64,000 nt of DNA. Origin: Ahniella sp. Its GTDB lineage: Bacteria; Pseudomonadota; Gammaproteobacteria; Xanthomonadales; Ahniellaceae. Below the pieces are notes generated by a model. That model worked only from the letters and a program-made list of their open reading frames with translations, had not been told where the DNA came from and ran no database searches. Shown one piece after another: positions 16,583 through 24,577 of the stretch (within the stretch, counting starts at the first letter, position 1; each line of letters starts with the position of its first letter). The DNA lies in NCBI GenBank assembly GCA_016712105.1, contig JADJRU010000001.1:124001-188000 (forward strand). Reading direction: 5' to 3'. A program made the translations under genes and the position numbers.

Positions 16583-19024
16583 TTGTCCCACCCACCGGAG
16601 TCCGGGCGCTTGGAAGCGGATCTGAACCAGATCGACCCCCTGCGGCGTGTCGCCCGCGAACTGATTGAACGGGGTCGTATCCTGATTGGCAAATGGCCCG
16701 TGGTGGCCGTTGCCGAGTGGTATGAACGCCTGGAGGAACTCGGCACCCTGGCCGATCGGCGCCAGGAAACGGCGATCTTTGATGCTGCGCTGGAACTCAC
16801 GGTTTACCTGAGCTCGCTGGTCGAGGGCGGTCTGGAGGCCAATGCGGTCCAGCGCGAGCGCACCGTGTCCCTGCTGCAAGCCCTGGCCGACGTCGTGGGC
16901 GAAGGTCAAGCGGGCCCGGCGCCGACCAAACAGGCACGGGCGGCATCCGGCAACCATCCGGTGGTCTACTACCTGCGTGCGGACGACCGCGAATTGCCCG
17001 GACTCAGTGCCCAGCTCGGCCACGAACGGTTTGTCGTGCGCAGTTTCAACGATGGCAATCGAGCCCTCGCAGACGGCAAGAACATGCCGCCTACCGCAAT
17101 CATCGTCGATCAAGGCATGGTGGCGTGGTTGTCCCGCGTGATCGATCAGACGGAACGGCTGGCCGACGATCGCCGTCGTCCGGTCGCCATCGTCCTGTGT
17201 GACGGCGGTGACGTCCGCAACCGATTGTTTGCGCAGCGTTCGGGCGCGGAAGCGGTGCTCGAGGGAGCCGATGCGATTCGCACCGTGGCACGCCTTCAGG
17301 AACTGCTGATTGCCCAACGGCAGAACGTTGCCCGCGTGCTGATCATTGATGATGACCAGCATATGGGGCAGTTCTGCGAATCGGTCCTGTCGTTCAAGGG
17401 CATGATCAGCAAACGTACGACCTCGGCGCGCGAAGGCCTCGATGCCATCTCCGAGTTCAAACCCGACCTGGTGCTGCTCGACCTCTATCTGCCCGACATG
17501 AACGGCATCGAAGTCGCCCAGCTGATCCGCGAGCGACCCAACATGGGGCTTGTGCCCATCGTGTTCATGTCCGGCGAGGAAGACCTGGACAAACGATTCG
17601 ATGCCATCCGCATGGGAGGCGACGATTTCCTCGGCAAACCGGTCAAACCCCGCCATTTGCTTGCCTCGGTGATGAGCCGGGTCAACCGCTCGCGCCTGCT
17701 GTTGGCGCAAGCGCAGCATGCCGGCTGGAGCCAGCATGTCGAAGGGCATGCCGGCAAGGTCGACCGGGCCACACTGGTGCACGACATCGAACGTGCCCGC
17801 CGCGGTGAACTCGGTGAATGTGTCGGCCTCGTCATGCTGTCTGTCGACGATGTGCCGGCGCTGTCGCGCCGCCTCGGATTCGTGCGTACTGGCGACCTGG
17901 CGCATCAGATCGGCACTGCGCTCGCGGGCGAGGCCTGGCTGAAAAGCGGCATCTGTGCACTCGGCGAGTTTTCGTTCCTGGCACTCATGCAGGTATCGAG
18001 CGAAGGTGCCCTGCGTGTTGCGTCGGAGAACATGCGCGTCCGTTTGTCCGGGCGCGGCTGGTTGTCGGCCGAAGCGCCGGTCCGGATCAGCTTCAGTCTT
18101 GGCAGCGTGCGCGCCGACAGTGGCGGACTGACCGTCGAGACCTTGTTGGCCAAAGTGGCCGAGTGCACCAAGGATGCCCAGGATCAGGGTGGCGGCCGGA
18201 GCATGCATGCGTTCGTGGCGAGTGAAACGGGCACGAGCGAGAGTACCGAGCAGAAACTCGCGCGGGCGATCCTGCGCCGACCGTTGCTGCCGGACACCAC
18301 CCACTTCCAGTTCCAGCAGATTGTGCCCTTGAAGGGCCAATTGAGCGGCCAGTTCCGCACCCGGATGTTCCTGCGGGCACCGAAGACTTCGGTGACAGGG
18401 CTCATTCCGCAAACGATCTACCAGCCGATCATCGACGAGTTGCATGTAGGCCGAAACGTCAACCGCTTCCAGTTGCATGTCCTGGCGCAAATGGCCCGAC
18501 GGATCATCGGGGATCTCGGCGAAGCACGGCTGTTCGTCGACATCAGTCGCGAAACCCTGTTCGAGGAGAGCTTCGCCGAATGGCTGGCAGCCGATCTCCA
18601 CGGCGTGCACGTTGATGCCGACGTGCTGGCACTGGTGCTCGACATCGGCGAACTGATCGATGATCTGCCGCGCGCTTCACGGGCGCTCGAATCGGCGCAG
18701 ATGAGCGGTGTGCGCCTGTGCCTGCGCGGCTTCGAGCAGTTCGGCCGCGACCAGCAGCGCCTGTGTCGACTGCCCAGTGTCTATGCCAATTTTGTGCAGT
18801 GGCCGATGGCGGGCACGCCGGCCGAAAAAGAGGCCGCGAATGAAGCGCGACGCCGATTGGTGGCGGAGTCCGTGAAGAACGGCAAGATCATCATTGCAAC
18901 CGACGTGGATGACCCGATGGCCTTGGGCGAGTTGTTCCGCGAAGGCGTGCACTACGTGCTGGGGCCGGCGGTCAGCGATTGGCAGGACCGTCCGATGGTC
19001 AGTGCACAAACGCAAAAGGTTTGA
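16583..19024 (+). CDS. Multidomain response regulator with degenerate GGDEF and EAL domains
   Basis: An 813-residue cytoplasmic signalling protein. Residues 15-105 are helical and may be HPt-like. Residues 125-245 look like a receiver that has lost its phospho-acceptor. Residues 250-372 are a canonical receiver (acidic DDD 256-258, Asp300 in LLLDLYLPD, Lys352 in GKPVKP). A GGDEF-type domain (about 390-545) has GEFSF in place of GGDEF. An EAL-type domain (about 560-800) keeps FQFQQIVPL and GVHYVLGPAVSDW but has lost the catalytic EAL triplet. It is probably a c-di-GMP binding effector controlled by phosphorylation, in the manner of FimX. The start at TTG 16583 has only a weak RBS and is uncertain. 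It is divergent from xseA. Confidence 0.75.
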   Translation: MSHPPESGRLEADLNQIDPLRRVARELIERGRILIGKWPVVAVAEWYERLEELGTLADRRQETAIFDAALELTVYLSSLVEGGLEANAVQRERTVSLLQALADVVGEGQAGPAPTKQARAASGNHPVVYYLRADDRELPGLSAQLGHERFVVRSFNDGNRALADGKNMPPTAIIVDQGMVAWLSRVIDQTERLADDRRRPVAIVLCDGGDVRNRLFAQRSGAEAVLEGADAIRTVARLQELLIAQRQNVARVLIIDDDQHMGQFCESVLSFKGMISKRTTSAREGLDAISEFKPDLVLLDLYLPDMNGIEVAQLIRERPNMGLVPIVFMSGEEDLDKRFDAIRMGGDDFLGKPVKPRHLLASVMSRVNRSRLLLAQAQHAGWSQHVEGHAGKVDRATLVHDIERARRGELGECVGLVMLSVDDVPALSRRLGFVRTGDLAHQIGTALAGEAWLKSGICALGEFSFLALMQVSSEGALRVASENMRVRLSGRGWLSAEAPVRISFSLGSVRADSGGLTVETLLAKVAECTKDAQDQGGGRSMHAFVASETGTSESTEQKLARAILRRPLLPDTTHFQFQQIVPLKGQLSGQFRTRMFLRAPKTSVTGLIPQTIYQPIIDELHVGRNVNRFQLHVLAQMARRIIGDLGEARLFVDISRETLFEESFAEWLAADLHGVHVDADVLALVLDIGELIDDLPRASRALESAQMSGVRLCLRGFEQFGRDQQRLCRLPSVYANFVQWPMAGTPAEKEAANEARRRLVAESVKNGKIIIATDVDDPMALGELFREGVHYVLGPAVSDWQDRPMVSAQTQKV

Positions 19025-19054
19025 TCGACATCCAAACCTGCACCGGGAAACCAA

Positions 19055-19084
19055 AAAAGGCCAGTCGCGTACGACTGGCCTTTG
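19055..19084. terminator. Bidirectional terminator between regulator gene and tRNA-Pro
   Basis: A perfect AAGGCCAGTCG / CGACTGGCCTT hairpin with a four-base loop and flanking A and T tracts. It ends the regulator transcript (plus strand). Read on the minus strand it could also end the tRNA transcript, since it lies just past the CCA end. Confidence 0.85.
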
Positions 19085-19087
19085 AAT

Positions 19088-19164
<77 letters not shown>

Positions 19165-19265
19165 ATGTGAAGGTCGGGGACTATACCGATGCAAAGGGGT
19201 CGGCGCAAGCCAACGCGCCCTTGGGTGATCTCTACGGACTGGGTGCCGGCCGCTACACTCGCAGG

Positions 19266-19832
19266 ATGAACACACTCCTTGACCTGCTGACGCGCCGCCA
19301 ATCCACCCCCAGCAAGCTGTTGTCCGAGCCCGGGCCGGATCCGGCACAACTGGACGCCCTGCTTCGTATGGCGATGCGCGTGCCCGACCATGGCAACATG
19401 ACCCCGTTCCGGATCCTCGGGATCCGCGGCGACCATCGGCTTCGCCTCAGCGCCCGACTCGCCGAAGTGAGCGCGGCACGAGGCGACGACCCCGCGAAGG
19501 TCGAGAAGGACCGCAACCGCTTCAACCACGCGCCCCTGATTCTCGCGGTGATCGCACACGTGACACCTGGCCACAAGGTGCCTGAGCAGGAACAACTGTT
19601 GTCAGCCGGACTGGTTGCCTACAACCTGCTGCTCGGCGCCGAGTCCCTCGGATTTGGCGCGCAATGGCTGACGGGCTGGTCGGCCTATGACAGAGGCATT
19701 GCGGAATGGCTTCGCTTGGCCGCTCACGAGCGTGTGGTCGCCTGGGTGCATATCGGCACACGCAGCGGATCCGCCCCGGATCGACCGAGACCGGAACCCT
19801 CGAGCAAATACAGCGAGTGGCAGTCCACATGA
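19266..19832 (+). CDS. Nitroreductase-family protein (YdjA-like)
   Basis: A 188-residue FMN-dependent oxidoreductase of the small nitroreductase (YdjA) type. The opening LLTRRQSTPSKLL and AMRVPDHGNMTPFRILGI hold the FMN-phosphate-binding Arg and Ser and the PDHGxxxPxR motif of YdjA. LLGAESLGFGAQWLTGW near residue 130 is the second FMN-contact segment. Its stop overlaps the next ATG (ATGA at 19829-19832), so the two genes are translationally coupled. The physiological substrate is unknown. Confidence 0.9.
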   Translation: MNTLLDLLTRRQSTPSKLLSEPGPDPAQLDALLRMAMRVPDHGNMTPFRILGIRGDHRLRLSARLAEVSAARGDDPAKVEKDRNRFNHAPLILAVIAHVTPGHKVPEQEQLLSAGLVAYNLLLGAESLGFGAQWLTGWSAYDRGIAEWLRLAAHERVVAWVHIGTRSGSAPDRPRPEPSSKYSEWQST

Positions 19833-20716
19833 ATTCCGTCCATCTGGTCGACGCCAGCATCTACGTATTCCGCAGCTATTACTCGGTAACCCCGGAGTTT
19901 TTTGACCACGAGCAGCAACCGGTCCATGCCGTCTACGGATTCCTGAATACGCTGCTCGGGCTACTGGATGGAGCGAAGCCGACGCACATGGCGGTGTGTT
20001 TCGACGAATCCCTCGCCGGTTCGTTCCGCAACGAGATTTATCCGGCCTACAAAGCCAACCGGGACCCGGCACCGCCCGACCTGTTGCGCCAGTTCGCCTA
20101 TTGCAAGCGCCTTGCGGCCGGGCTTGGGTTGTGTGTCCTGCGGGACACCAAGTACGAAGCCGACGATTTGATCGGCAGTGCTCTGGCACGTTTGCGCGAC
20201 CAGGGATTCCGCGGTGTTCTGGTGACCGGCGACAAGGATCTCTCGCAACTGCTGGGCGAACACGACTATGTGGATGACCCATCCCGCCGGGAGCGCACCG
20301 ACGCCCAGGGGGTCAAGCGCAAGTTCGGCGTGCGTCCAAACCAGTTTGCCGATTACCTCGCACTCACCGGAGACGCCGTCGACAATATCCCCGGAATCCG
20401 TGGGATTGGCCCGAAGACAGCGGCGACACTGCTGGGTCATTTTGGATCGCTGGACGACTTGCTCGCACGGGTCGAGGAAGTCCCTTATCTGCGCATTCGC
20501 GGCGCGAAACAATTGGGCGATACCCTGCGCGCACACCGCGAAGACGCCCTGCTCTATCGGCAACTGTCAGCCATCGCGACCGATGCGGAAGTCCCGGTGG
20601 ATGAATCGGGCTATCGCGTTCAATCCGGCGTTCGCGACGTCCTCGAACCTCTGCTTGAAGAATTGCGTTTCGGCCCACTCACGCGCCGGAAAGTGCTGGC
20701 CCGCTGCGGCGATTGA
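19829..20716 (+). CDS. 5'-3' exonuclease (Pol I N-terminal domain type)
   Basis: A stand-alone 295-residue flap/5'-3' exonuclease homologous to the N-terminal domain of DNA polymerase I (Xni/ExoIX group). It opens LVDASIYVFRSYYSV with the first metal-binding Asp. YPAYKANRD matches the helical arch, YEADDLIGSALA and VLVTGDKDLSQLL carry the acidic metal ligands, and NIPGIRGIGPKTAATLL is the helix-hairpin-helix that grips duplex DNA. It probably trims flaps in repair. It is coupled to the nitroreductase gene by an ATGA overlap. All catalytic residues appear intact. Confidence 0.93.
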   Translation: MNSVHLVDASIYVFRSYYSVTPEFFDHEQQPVHAVYGFLNTLLGLLDGAKPTHMAVCFDESLAGSFRNEIYPAYKANRDPAPPDLLRQFAYCKRLAAGLGLCVLRDTKYEADDLIGSALARLRDQGFRGVLVTGDKDLSQLLGEHDYVDDPSRRERTDAQGVKRKFGVRPNQFADYLALTGDAVDNIPGIRGIGPKTAATLLGHFGSLDDLLARVEEVPYLRIRGAKQLGDTLRAHREDALLYRQLSAIATDAEVPVDESGYRVQSGVRDVLEPLLEELRFGPLTRRKVLARCGD

Positions 20717-20724
20717 AGCGTTGG

Positions 20725-22113
20725 TCAGGAGCCGGCCAACGCAGGCTCGCTGACCGGCGCTGCACGCCTGCGCAACCACACTTCCACGCGCCGGTTCTTC
20801 GCGCGCGCCGGCTCACCGTTGCCCGCAGTGATCGGCAATGCCGGCCCGAACCCGCGGACGTGACGGACCACAACGCCTCGTTTCACCAACTGCTGCGCAA
20901 CGATGTCGGCGCGATCCGTCGAGTGTCCGATCGACACGATCGGACTGGACTCGGCGATCTCGGTGAAACCGACCAGGATCACTTCCGTGCCGGCACGTTC
21001 CGGGGCACCCAGAAACTCGGCCAGGCGATCCAGGTCCCGTGCTGCGCGGGAATCGAGAAAGGACTGTCCCGACCCGAAGCGGAAACTCAGCGAGAGTCGC
21101 TCCGCGTTGTCGACCAGCGCCATGTACTCGGTCGGCGCGTCGGCACGCGGCGAAACGGCACGACTGGTCAAAGTCATGGGTACAAACCCGACATCGGCGA
21201 CCAGCTTCTGGGCTGCCTCGGATTGAACGAAAGTGATGAACGCCGACAGTTCGGGACTGCGCTCGGCACGGGTGTAGAAGTACAGGCGCCGGGCCAGGGC
21301 GTAGTCTTCGGTGGCAACGTTGAATTCGGTCGGCGCCAGCGCGGGGGCATCACCGTCGCGGATTCTCAGCGCACGATTCTGGCCGGCACCGGCCAGGCCG
21401 ACGAAGCCGACAGCGTTACTGTCCACGGCGACCATTCTCGACAACTCGGTCGTCGACTCGTAGCGACTGGCTCCGGCACTGATCGCCAACTCACCCAGGA
21501 CGAGGGTCTTGAAGGTATCGAACGTACCGGAGGCATCGTCGCGTGCATGCAAACGGATCGGCCCGTCGCGTCCGCCGACCTGCGACCAATTCGTCAACTT
21601 GCCGGCAAACAGGTCGCGGACTTCATCACGGGTCAATTCGCTGACCGGATTGTCTGGATGAACGATGATGGCGAGGCCATCCAGCGCCACGACCGCCTCT
21701 TGTCCGGCGCTGCGCAAATGGCGGAAGCCGGCGGTCTTGAGTTCCTCGGGTTTGGCCGGCCGTGAGGCCATCCACAAGTCACAACGGCGATCACGAAGTT
21801 CCGCAAAACCTGTGCCGGTGCCGTGGAATCGCAGCACCGCCTCAAGGTCTTGCGCTGGGCCTTTGAAACGAAGCGTCGCCTCATCGGGCGCCGTGTCACG
21901 TCGTTCGGCGAGTGACAGCCCTTGGGAACGCGCAAAGGCCTCGACGAATTTCGGCGCGAGATGTTCACCGATCGTGTTCGATCCGGTGAGACACAACCAG
22001 GGCTGCGCTTCGCCGGGCGGCTCAGGCGCAAGCGTGTCGGTCGCATAAGACTGCTGCAGCGGCAAAGTAGCCAGCAGCAGGGCAACAAGGGTACGGCGCT
22101 GAATCCATTCCAT
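20725..22113 (-). CDS. PstS-like phosphate-binding protein fused to OmpA domain
   Basis: A 462-residue exported two-domain protein. After a signal peptide (MEWIQRRTLVALLLATLPLQ) comes a PstS-like substrate-binding domain, with LTGSNTIGEHLAPKFVEAFA and a HARDDASGTFDTFKTLVLG loop of the type that binds phosphate. Residues from about 335 form an OmpA-like domain (VGFTEIAES, STDRADIVAQQLVKRGV and AKNRRVEVWLRR) that binds peptidoglycan. It may hold a phosphate sensor or binding protein at the cell wall. The ATG at 22113 has GGAG six bases upstream; in-frame ATGs at 22119 and 22125 are possible. No pstCAB is adjacent, but tadA, pit and a PhoU-like gene lie just upstream on the same strand. Confidence 0.85.
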   Translation of the reverse strand: MEWIQRRTLVALLLATLPLQQSYATDTLAPEPPGEAQPWLCLTGSNTIGEHLAPKFVEAFARSQGLSLAERRDTAPDEATLRFKGPAQDLEAVLRFHGTGTGFAELRDRRCDLWMASRPAKPEELKTAGFRHLRSAGQEAVVALDGLAIIVHPDNPVSELTRDEVRDLFAGKLTNWSQVGGRDGPIRLHARDDASGTFDTFKTLVLGELAISAGASRYESTTELSRMVAVDSNAVGFVGLAGAGQNRALRIRDGDAPALAPTEFNVATEDYALARRLYFYTRAERSPELSAFITFVQSEAAQKLVADVGFVPMTLTSRAVSPRADAPTEYMALVDNAERLSLSFRFGSGQSFLDSRAARDLDRLAEFLGAPERAGTEVILVGFTEIAESSPIVSIGHSTDRADIVAQQLVKRGVVVRHVRGFGPALPITAGNGEPARAKNRRVEVWLRRRAAPVSEPALAGS

Positions 22114-22167
22114 GGGCATCTCCATGGGAGCGCACGTTAAACACGGAACGTTGCCGGTCGATGGCAA

Positions 22168-22641
22168 TCAGTTTGCAGATTCGCGCCGGCGACGCCGGAA
22201 GAACGCGCTGAGCATCTGGCTTGCGGGTTCCGCCAGAACTCCGGCAGTCACCGCGACACGATGGTTGTGCCGCGGGTCGACCAGTAGATCGAAGACCGAA
22301 CCTGCGGCGCCGGTTTTCGGATCGGTGGCGGCAAACACGACGCGTTGGACACGCGCGTGAATCATGGCCATGGCGCACATCGCGCAGGGCTCAAGCGTGA
22401 CGTACAGGGTGCTGCCCGGCAGCCGGTAGTTACGGGTCGCCCGTCCGGCAAGACGCAGCGCGACGATCTCCGCGTGAGCGGTCGGATCATGTTCGCTGAT
22501 ACACCGATTGCCGGCTTCTGCGATCAGCGCTCCGCTGCTGTCGACGAGCACAGCTCCGACCGGCACTTCACCATGTTCCAGTTCCGCTACCCGCGCCAGG
22601 TCCAGCGCGCGCTCCATCCAGGTTTCGTCAGTCGTGGCCAT
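22168..22641 (-). CDS. tadA: tRNA-specific adenosine deaminase TadA
   Basis: A 157-residue zinc deaminase that converts A34 to inosine in tRNA-Arg(ACG). The zinc site is complete: PTAHAEIVALR supplies His and the proton-shuttling Glu, and LEPCAMCAMAM supplies the two Cys. GEVPVGAVLVD is the family N-terminal strand. The ATG at 22641 gives the normal length; upstream starts would overlap the transporter gene. It lies 11 bases after the pit stop, so it is probably co-transcribed with the phosphate genes, an incidental operon partner. Confidence 0.95.
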   Translation of the reverse strand: MATTDETWMERALDLARVAELEHGEVPVGAVLVDSSGALIAEAGNRCISEHDPTAHAEIVALRLAGRATRNYRLPGSTLYVTLEPCAMCAMAMIHARVQRVVFAATDPKTGAAGSVFDLLVDPRHNHRVAVTAGVLAEPASQMLSAFFRRRRRESAN

Positions 22642-22652
22642 GTCCGACCCGG

Positions 22653-23783
22653 TTACGCCCAACCCAATACATGCATCAACTTGACGAGTGCGTAGGCAAT
22701 GCCGCCGGTTGCCGGAATCGTCAGCACCCACGCCCACAACATTCGTTCAACCACGGTCCATCTGATCGCGTTCCAGCGCTTCGAACACCCAACACCCATG
22801 ATCGCGGCCGAGATGTTGTGCGTGGTCGATACCGGAATACCGAGACTGGACGCAGTCAGGATCATCGTTGCCGAAGCCGTCTCGGCAGCGAACCCGTGGA
22901 TCGGATGCAGCTTGACCATCTTGTGGCCAAGTGTCTTGATGATGCGCCAGCCGCCTGCGGCCGTACCGGCCGCCATGACGATGGCGCAAGTGAATGCGAT
23001 CCAGGCCGGGATGACGAGCTCTTTCTCCTGACCGCCGATATGCAGGAACGACAGCCAACCCGGCAGGTTATCGAGTGTGCCGGCACCTTCGGCGGCGACC
23101 AGCGCCAGCGCGATGATGCCCATCGTCTTTTGCGCGTCGTTGGATCCGTGCGCAAAGCCCATCGTGGCAGCGGAAGCGATCTGCGCCTTGCCGAAAAACG
23201 CATTGATCCAGCGCGGCCGCGAGATCCAGCCGATGAAACCGGTGCTCATGTTCATCCGCGAGATCACGAAGAACAGGACCCCCATGATCGTCAGGCCCAG
23301 CAGGAATCCGGCCGCCGGTGACGTGAACATCGGCACCACGACTTTCCACAGGACGCCTTTGCCGGTGTACCAGGGGTCTGCAGACTGCGCCCAGATGATG
23401 GCCGAGAACGTGTCGACCGACCCGACGGCGGCGCCACACAGACCGCCGACGAGTGCATGCGAAGAACTGGAAGGTAATCCCCACCACCATGTGATGAGGT
23501 TCCAGATGATGCCGCCCAGCAGCGCGCAGATCAGCACTTGCGAGGTCACTTCGGCGATTCCGGTGTCGATGAGCCCCGAGGCAACGGTCTTGGCGACGGC
23601 TGTGCCCCACAGTGCCCCGATCAGATTCATGAACGCAGCCATCAAGACGGCCTGAGTCGGCGTCATGACCTTGGTCGCCACCACGGTGGCGATGGAGTTG
23701 GCGGTGTCGTGGAAGCCGTTGATGTACTCGAACACCAGCGCCGTGAGAATCACGGCGATGAGCAGAACCAGCGCGATCGTCAC
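22653..23783 (-). CDS. pit: PiT-family low-affinity inorganic phosphate transporter
   Basis: A 376-residue inner-membrane symporter that imports phosphate (as metal-phosphate in E. coli Pit) with protons. Signature repeats are present in both halves: FEYINGFHDTANSIATVVAT near the N-terminus and GFAHGSNDAQKTMGIIALA in the second half, with ten or so hydrophobic helices. GLPSSSSHALVGGLCG and GIPVSTTHNISAAIMG are the paired internal motifs. It starts 7 bases after the PhoU-like gene, the usual pair. Confidence 0.95.
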   Translation of the reverse strand: MTIALVLLIAVILTALVFEYINGFHDTANSIATVVATKVMTPTQAVLMAAFMNLIGALWGTAVAKTVASGLIDTGIAEVTSQVLICALLGGIIWNLITWWWGLPSSSSHALVGGLCGAAVGSVDTFSAIIWAQSADPWYTGKGVLWKVVVPMFTSPAAGFLLGLTIMGVLFFVISRMNMSTGFIGWISRPRWINAFFGKAQIASAATMGFAHGSNDAQKTMGIIALALVAAEGAGTLDNLPGWLSFLHIGGQEKELVIPAWIAFTCAIVMAAGTAAGGWRIIKTLGHKMVKLHPIHGFAAETASATMILTASSLGIPVSTTHNISAAIMGVGCSKRWNAIRWTVVERMLWAWVLTIPATGGIAYALVKLMHVLGWA

Positions 23784-23790
23784 GGCGCCC

Positions 23791-24420
23791 TCAGCTGTTC
23801 TTCAGCACGATCGAGTAGACCACGTTGCCGGCATCGCGGCAGCGGTCGATGGCTTTTTCCAGGATCTCGAACATGTCCTTGCGCAGGATCAGCCTGACGG
23901 GATCCTGCTCGGACGCGACCAGTTCGCCGTAGAGTTCGAGAATGAGACGGTCGGCTTCACTTTCGATTGCCTGCAACTTGTCGTTCAGCGCCTTCATTTC
24001 CTCGAGGCGGATGCCGTTGCGCAGCTGTTTGATCATGGTGACAACCACTTCGCAGGCCTTTTCCAGCATCTGCGCCCGGGAGCCGAAATCGGAGTCACCG
24101 ATCCGCGCCACGGTGAGCGTGTAGCGCTCGGCAAACTTCTCGACGACCTTCGGGATCTTGTACAGCGCGGAGGCCAGCTCTTCGATGTCCTCTCGTTCCA
24201 GGACGGTCACGAACGTGTTGACCAGCTCCTGCGAAATTCGCGCAGAGATTTCTTTCTCCTGCTGGCGGGCCAGGCGGAAATCGGCCAGCGAGCCAGTACG
24301 GCCGCTCACCCCGAGCAACGCGGTCAGCGCACGCGTACTGTTGAGCGCGGCGTCCGCGAGCTGCTCCAGCAGCGTGTAGAACTTGTCGCCTTTGCCGAAA
24401 ATCGTCTGAAGGGAAAACAT
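23791..24420 (-). CDS. DUF47/PhoU-like regulator of the Pit transporter
   Basis: A 209-residue all-helical protein of the DUF47 family, related to PhoU. It opens MFSLQTIFGKGDKFYTLLEQ, typical of the family, and continues as amphipathic helices. Such proteins are encoded beside pit genes and are thought to modulate phosphate transport, probably through metal clusters as in PhoU. ATG 24420 is preferred over an upstream TTG. It is the first gene of a likely four-gene minus-strand operon (DUF47, pit, tadA, pstS-ompA). Confidence 0.9.
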   Translation of the reverse strand: MFSLQTIFGKGDKFYTLLEQLADAALNSTRALTALLGVSGRTGSLADFRLARQQEKEISARISQELVNTFVTVLEREDIEELASALYKIPKVVEKFAERYTLTVARIGDSDFGSRAQMLEKACEVVVTMIKQLRNGIRLEEMKALNDKLQAIESEADRLILELYGELVASEQDPVRLILRKDMFEILEKAIDRCRDAGNVVYSIVLKNS

Positions 24421-24577
24421 GGGCGGGCTCGCAACCAAAAGAAGTCAAGTTTACAAGTTTGGCACTTCCGGATTTCACTTTTGTGACGCATTGACCTCAA
24501 GAAAGCGTTTTTGTCACATTCTCGTCATTTCCAGGCGGCCGGACGAACGGACTCAGTCTCCATGCCACCCACACCGA

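Noticed and set aside
16565..18610. A 681-codon minus-strand open frame opposite the two-receiver regulator
   Set aside because: It is an antisense shadow of a GC-rich gene. The plus strand has receiver, GGDEF and EAL-type motifs, while the minus frame has none.
24511..24527. Pho-box-like direct repeat TTGTCAC-ATTC-TCGTCAT near the DUF47-pit genes
   Set aside because: It matches the Pho-box spacing, but it is oriented along the plus strand where no gene follows and each half has two mismatches. I did not call it.
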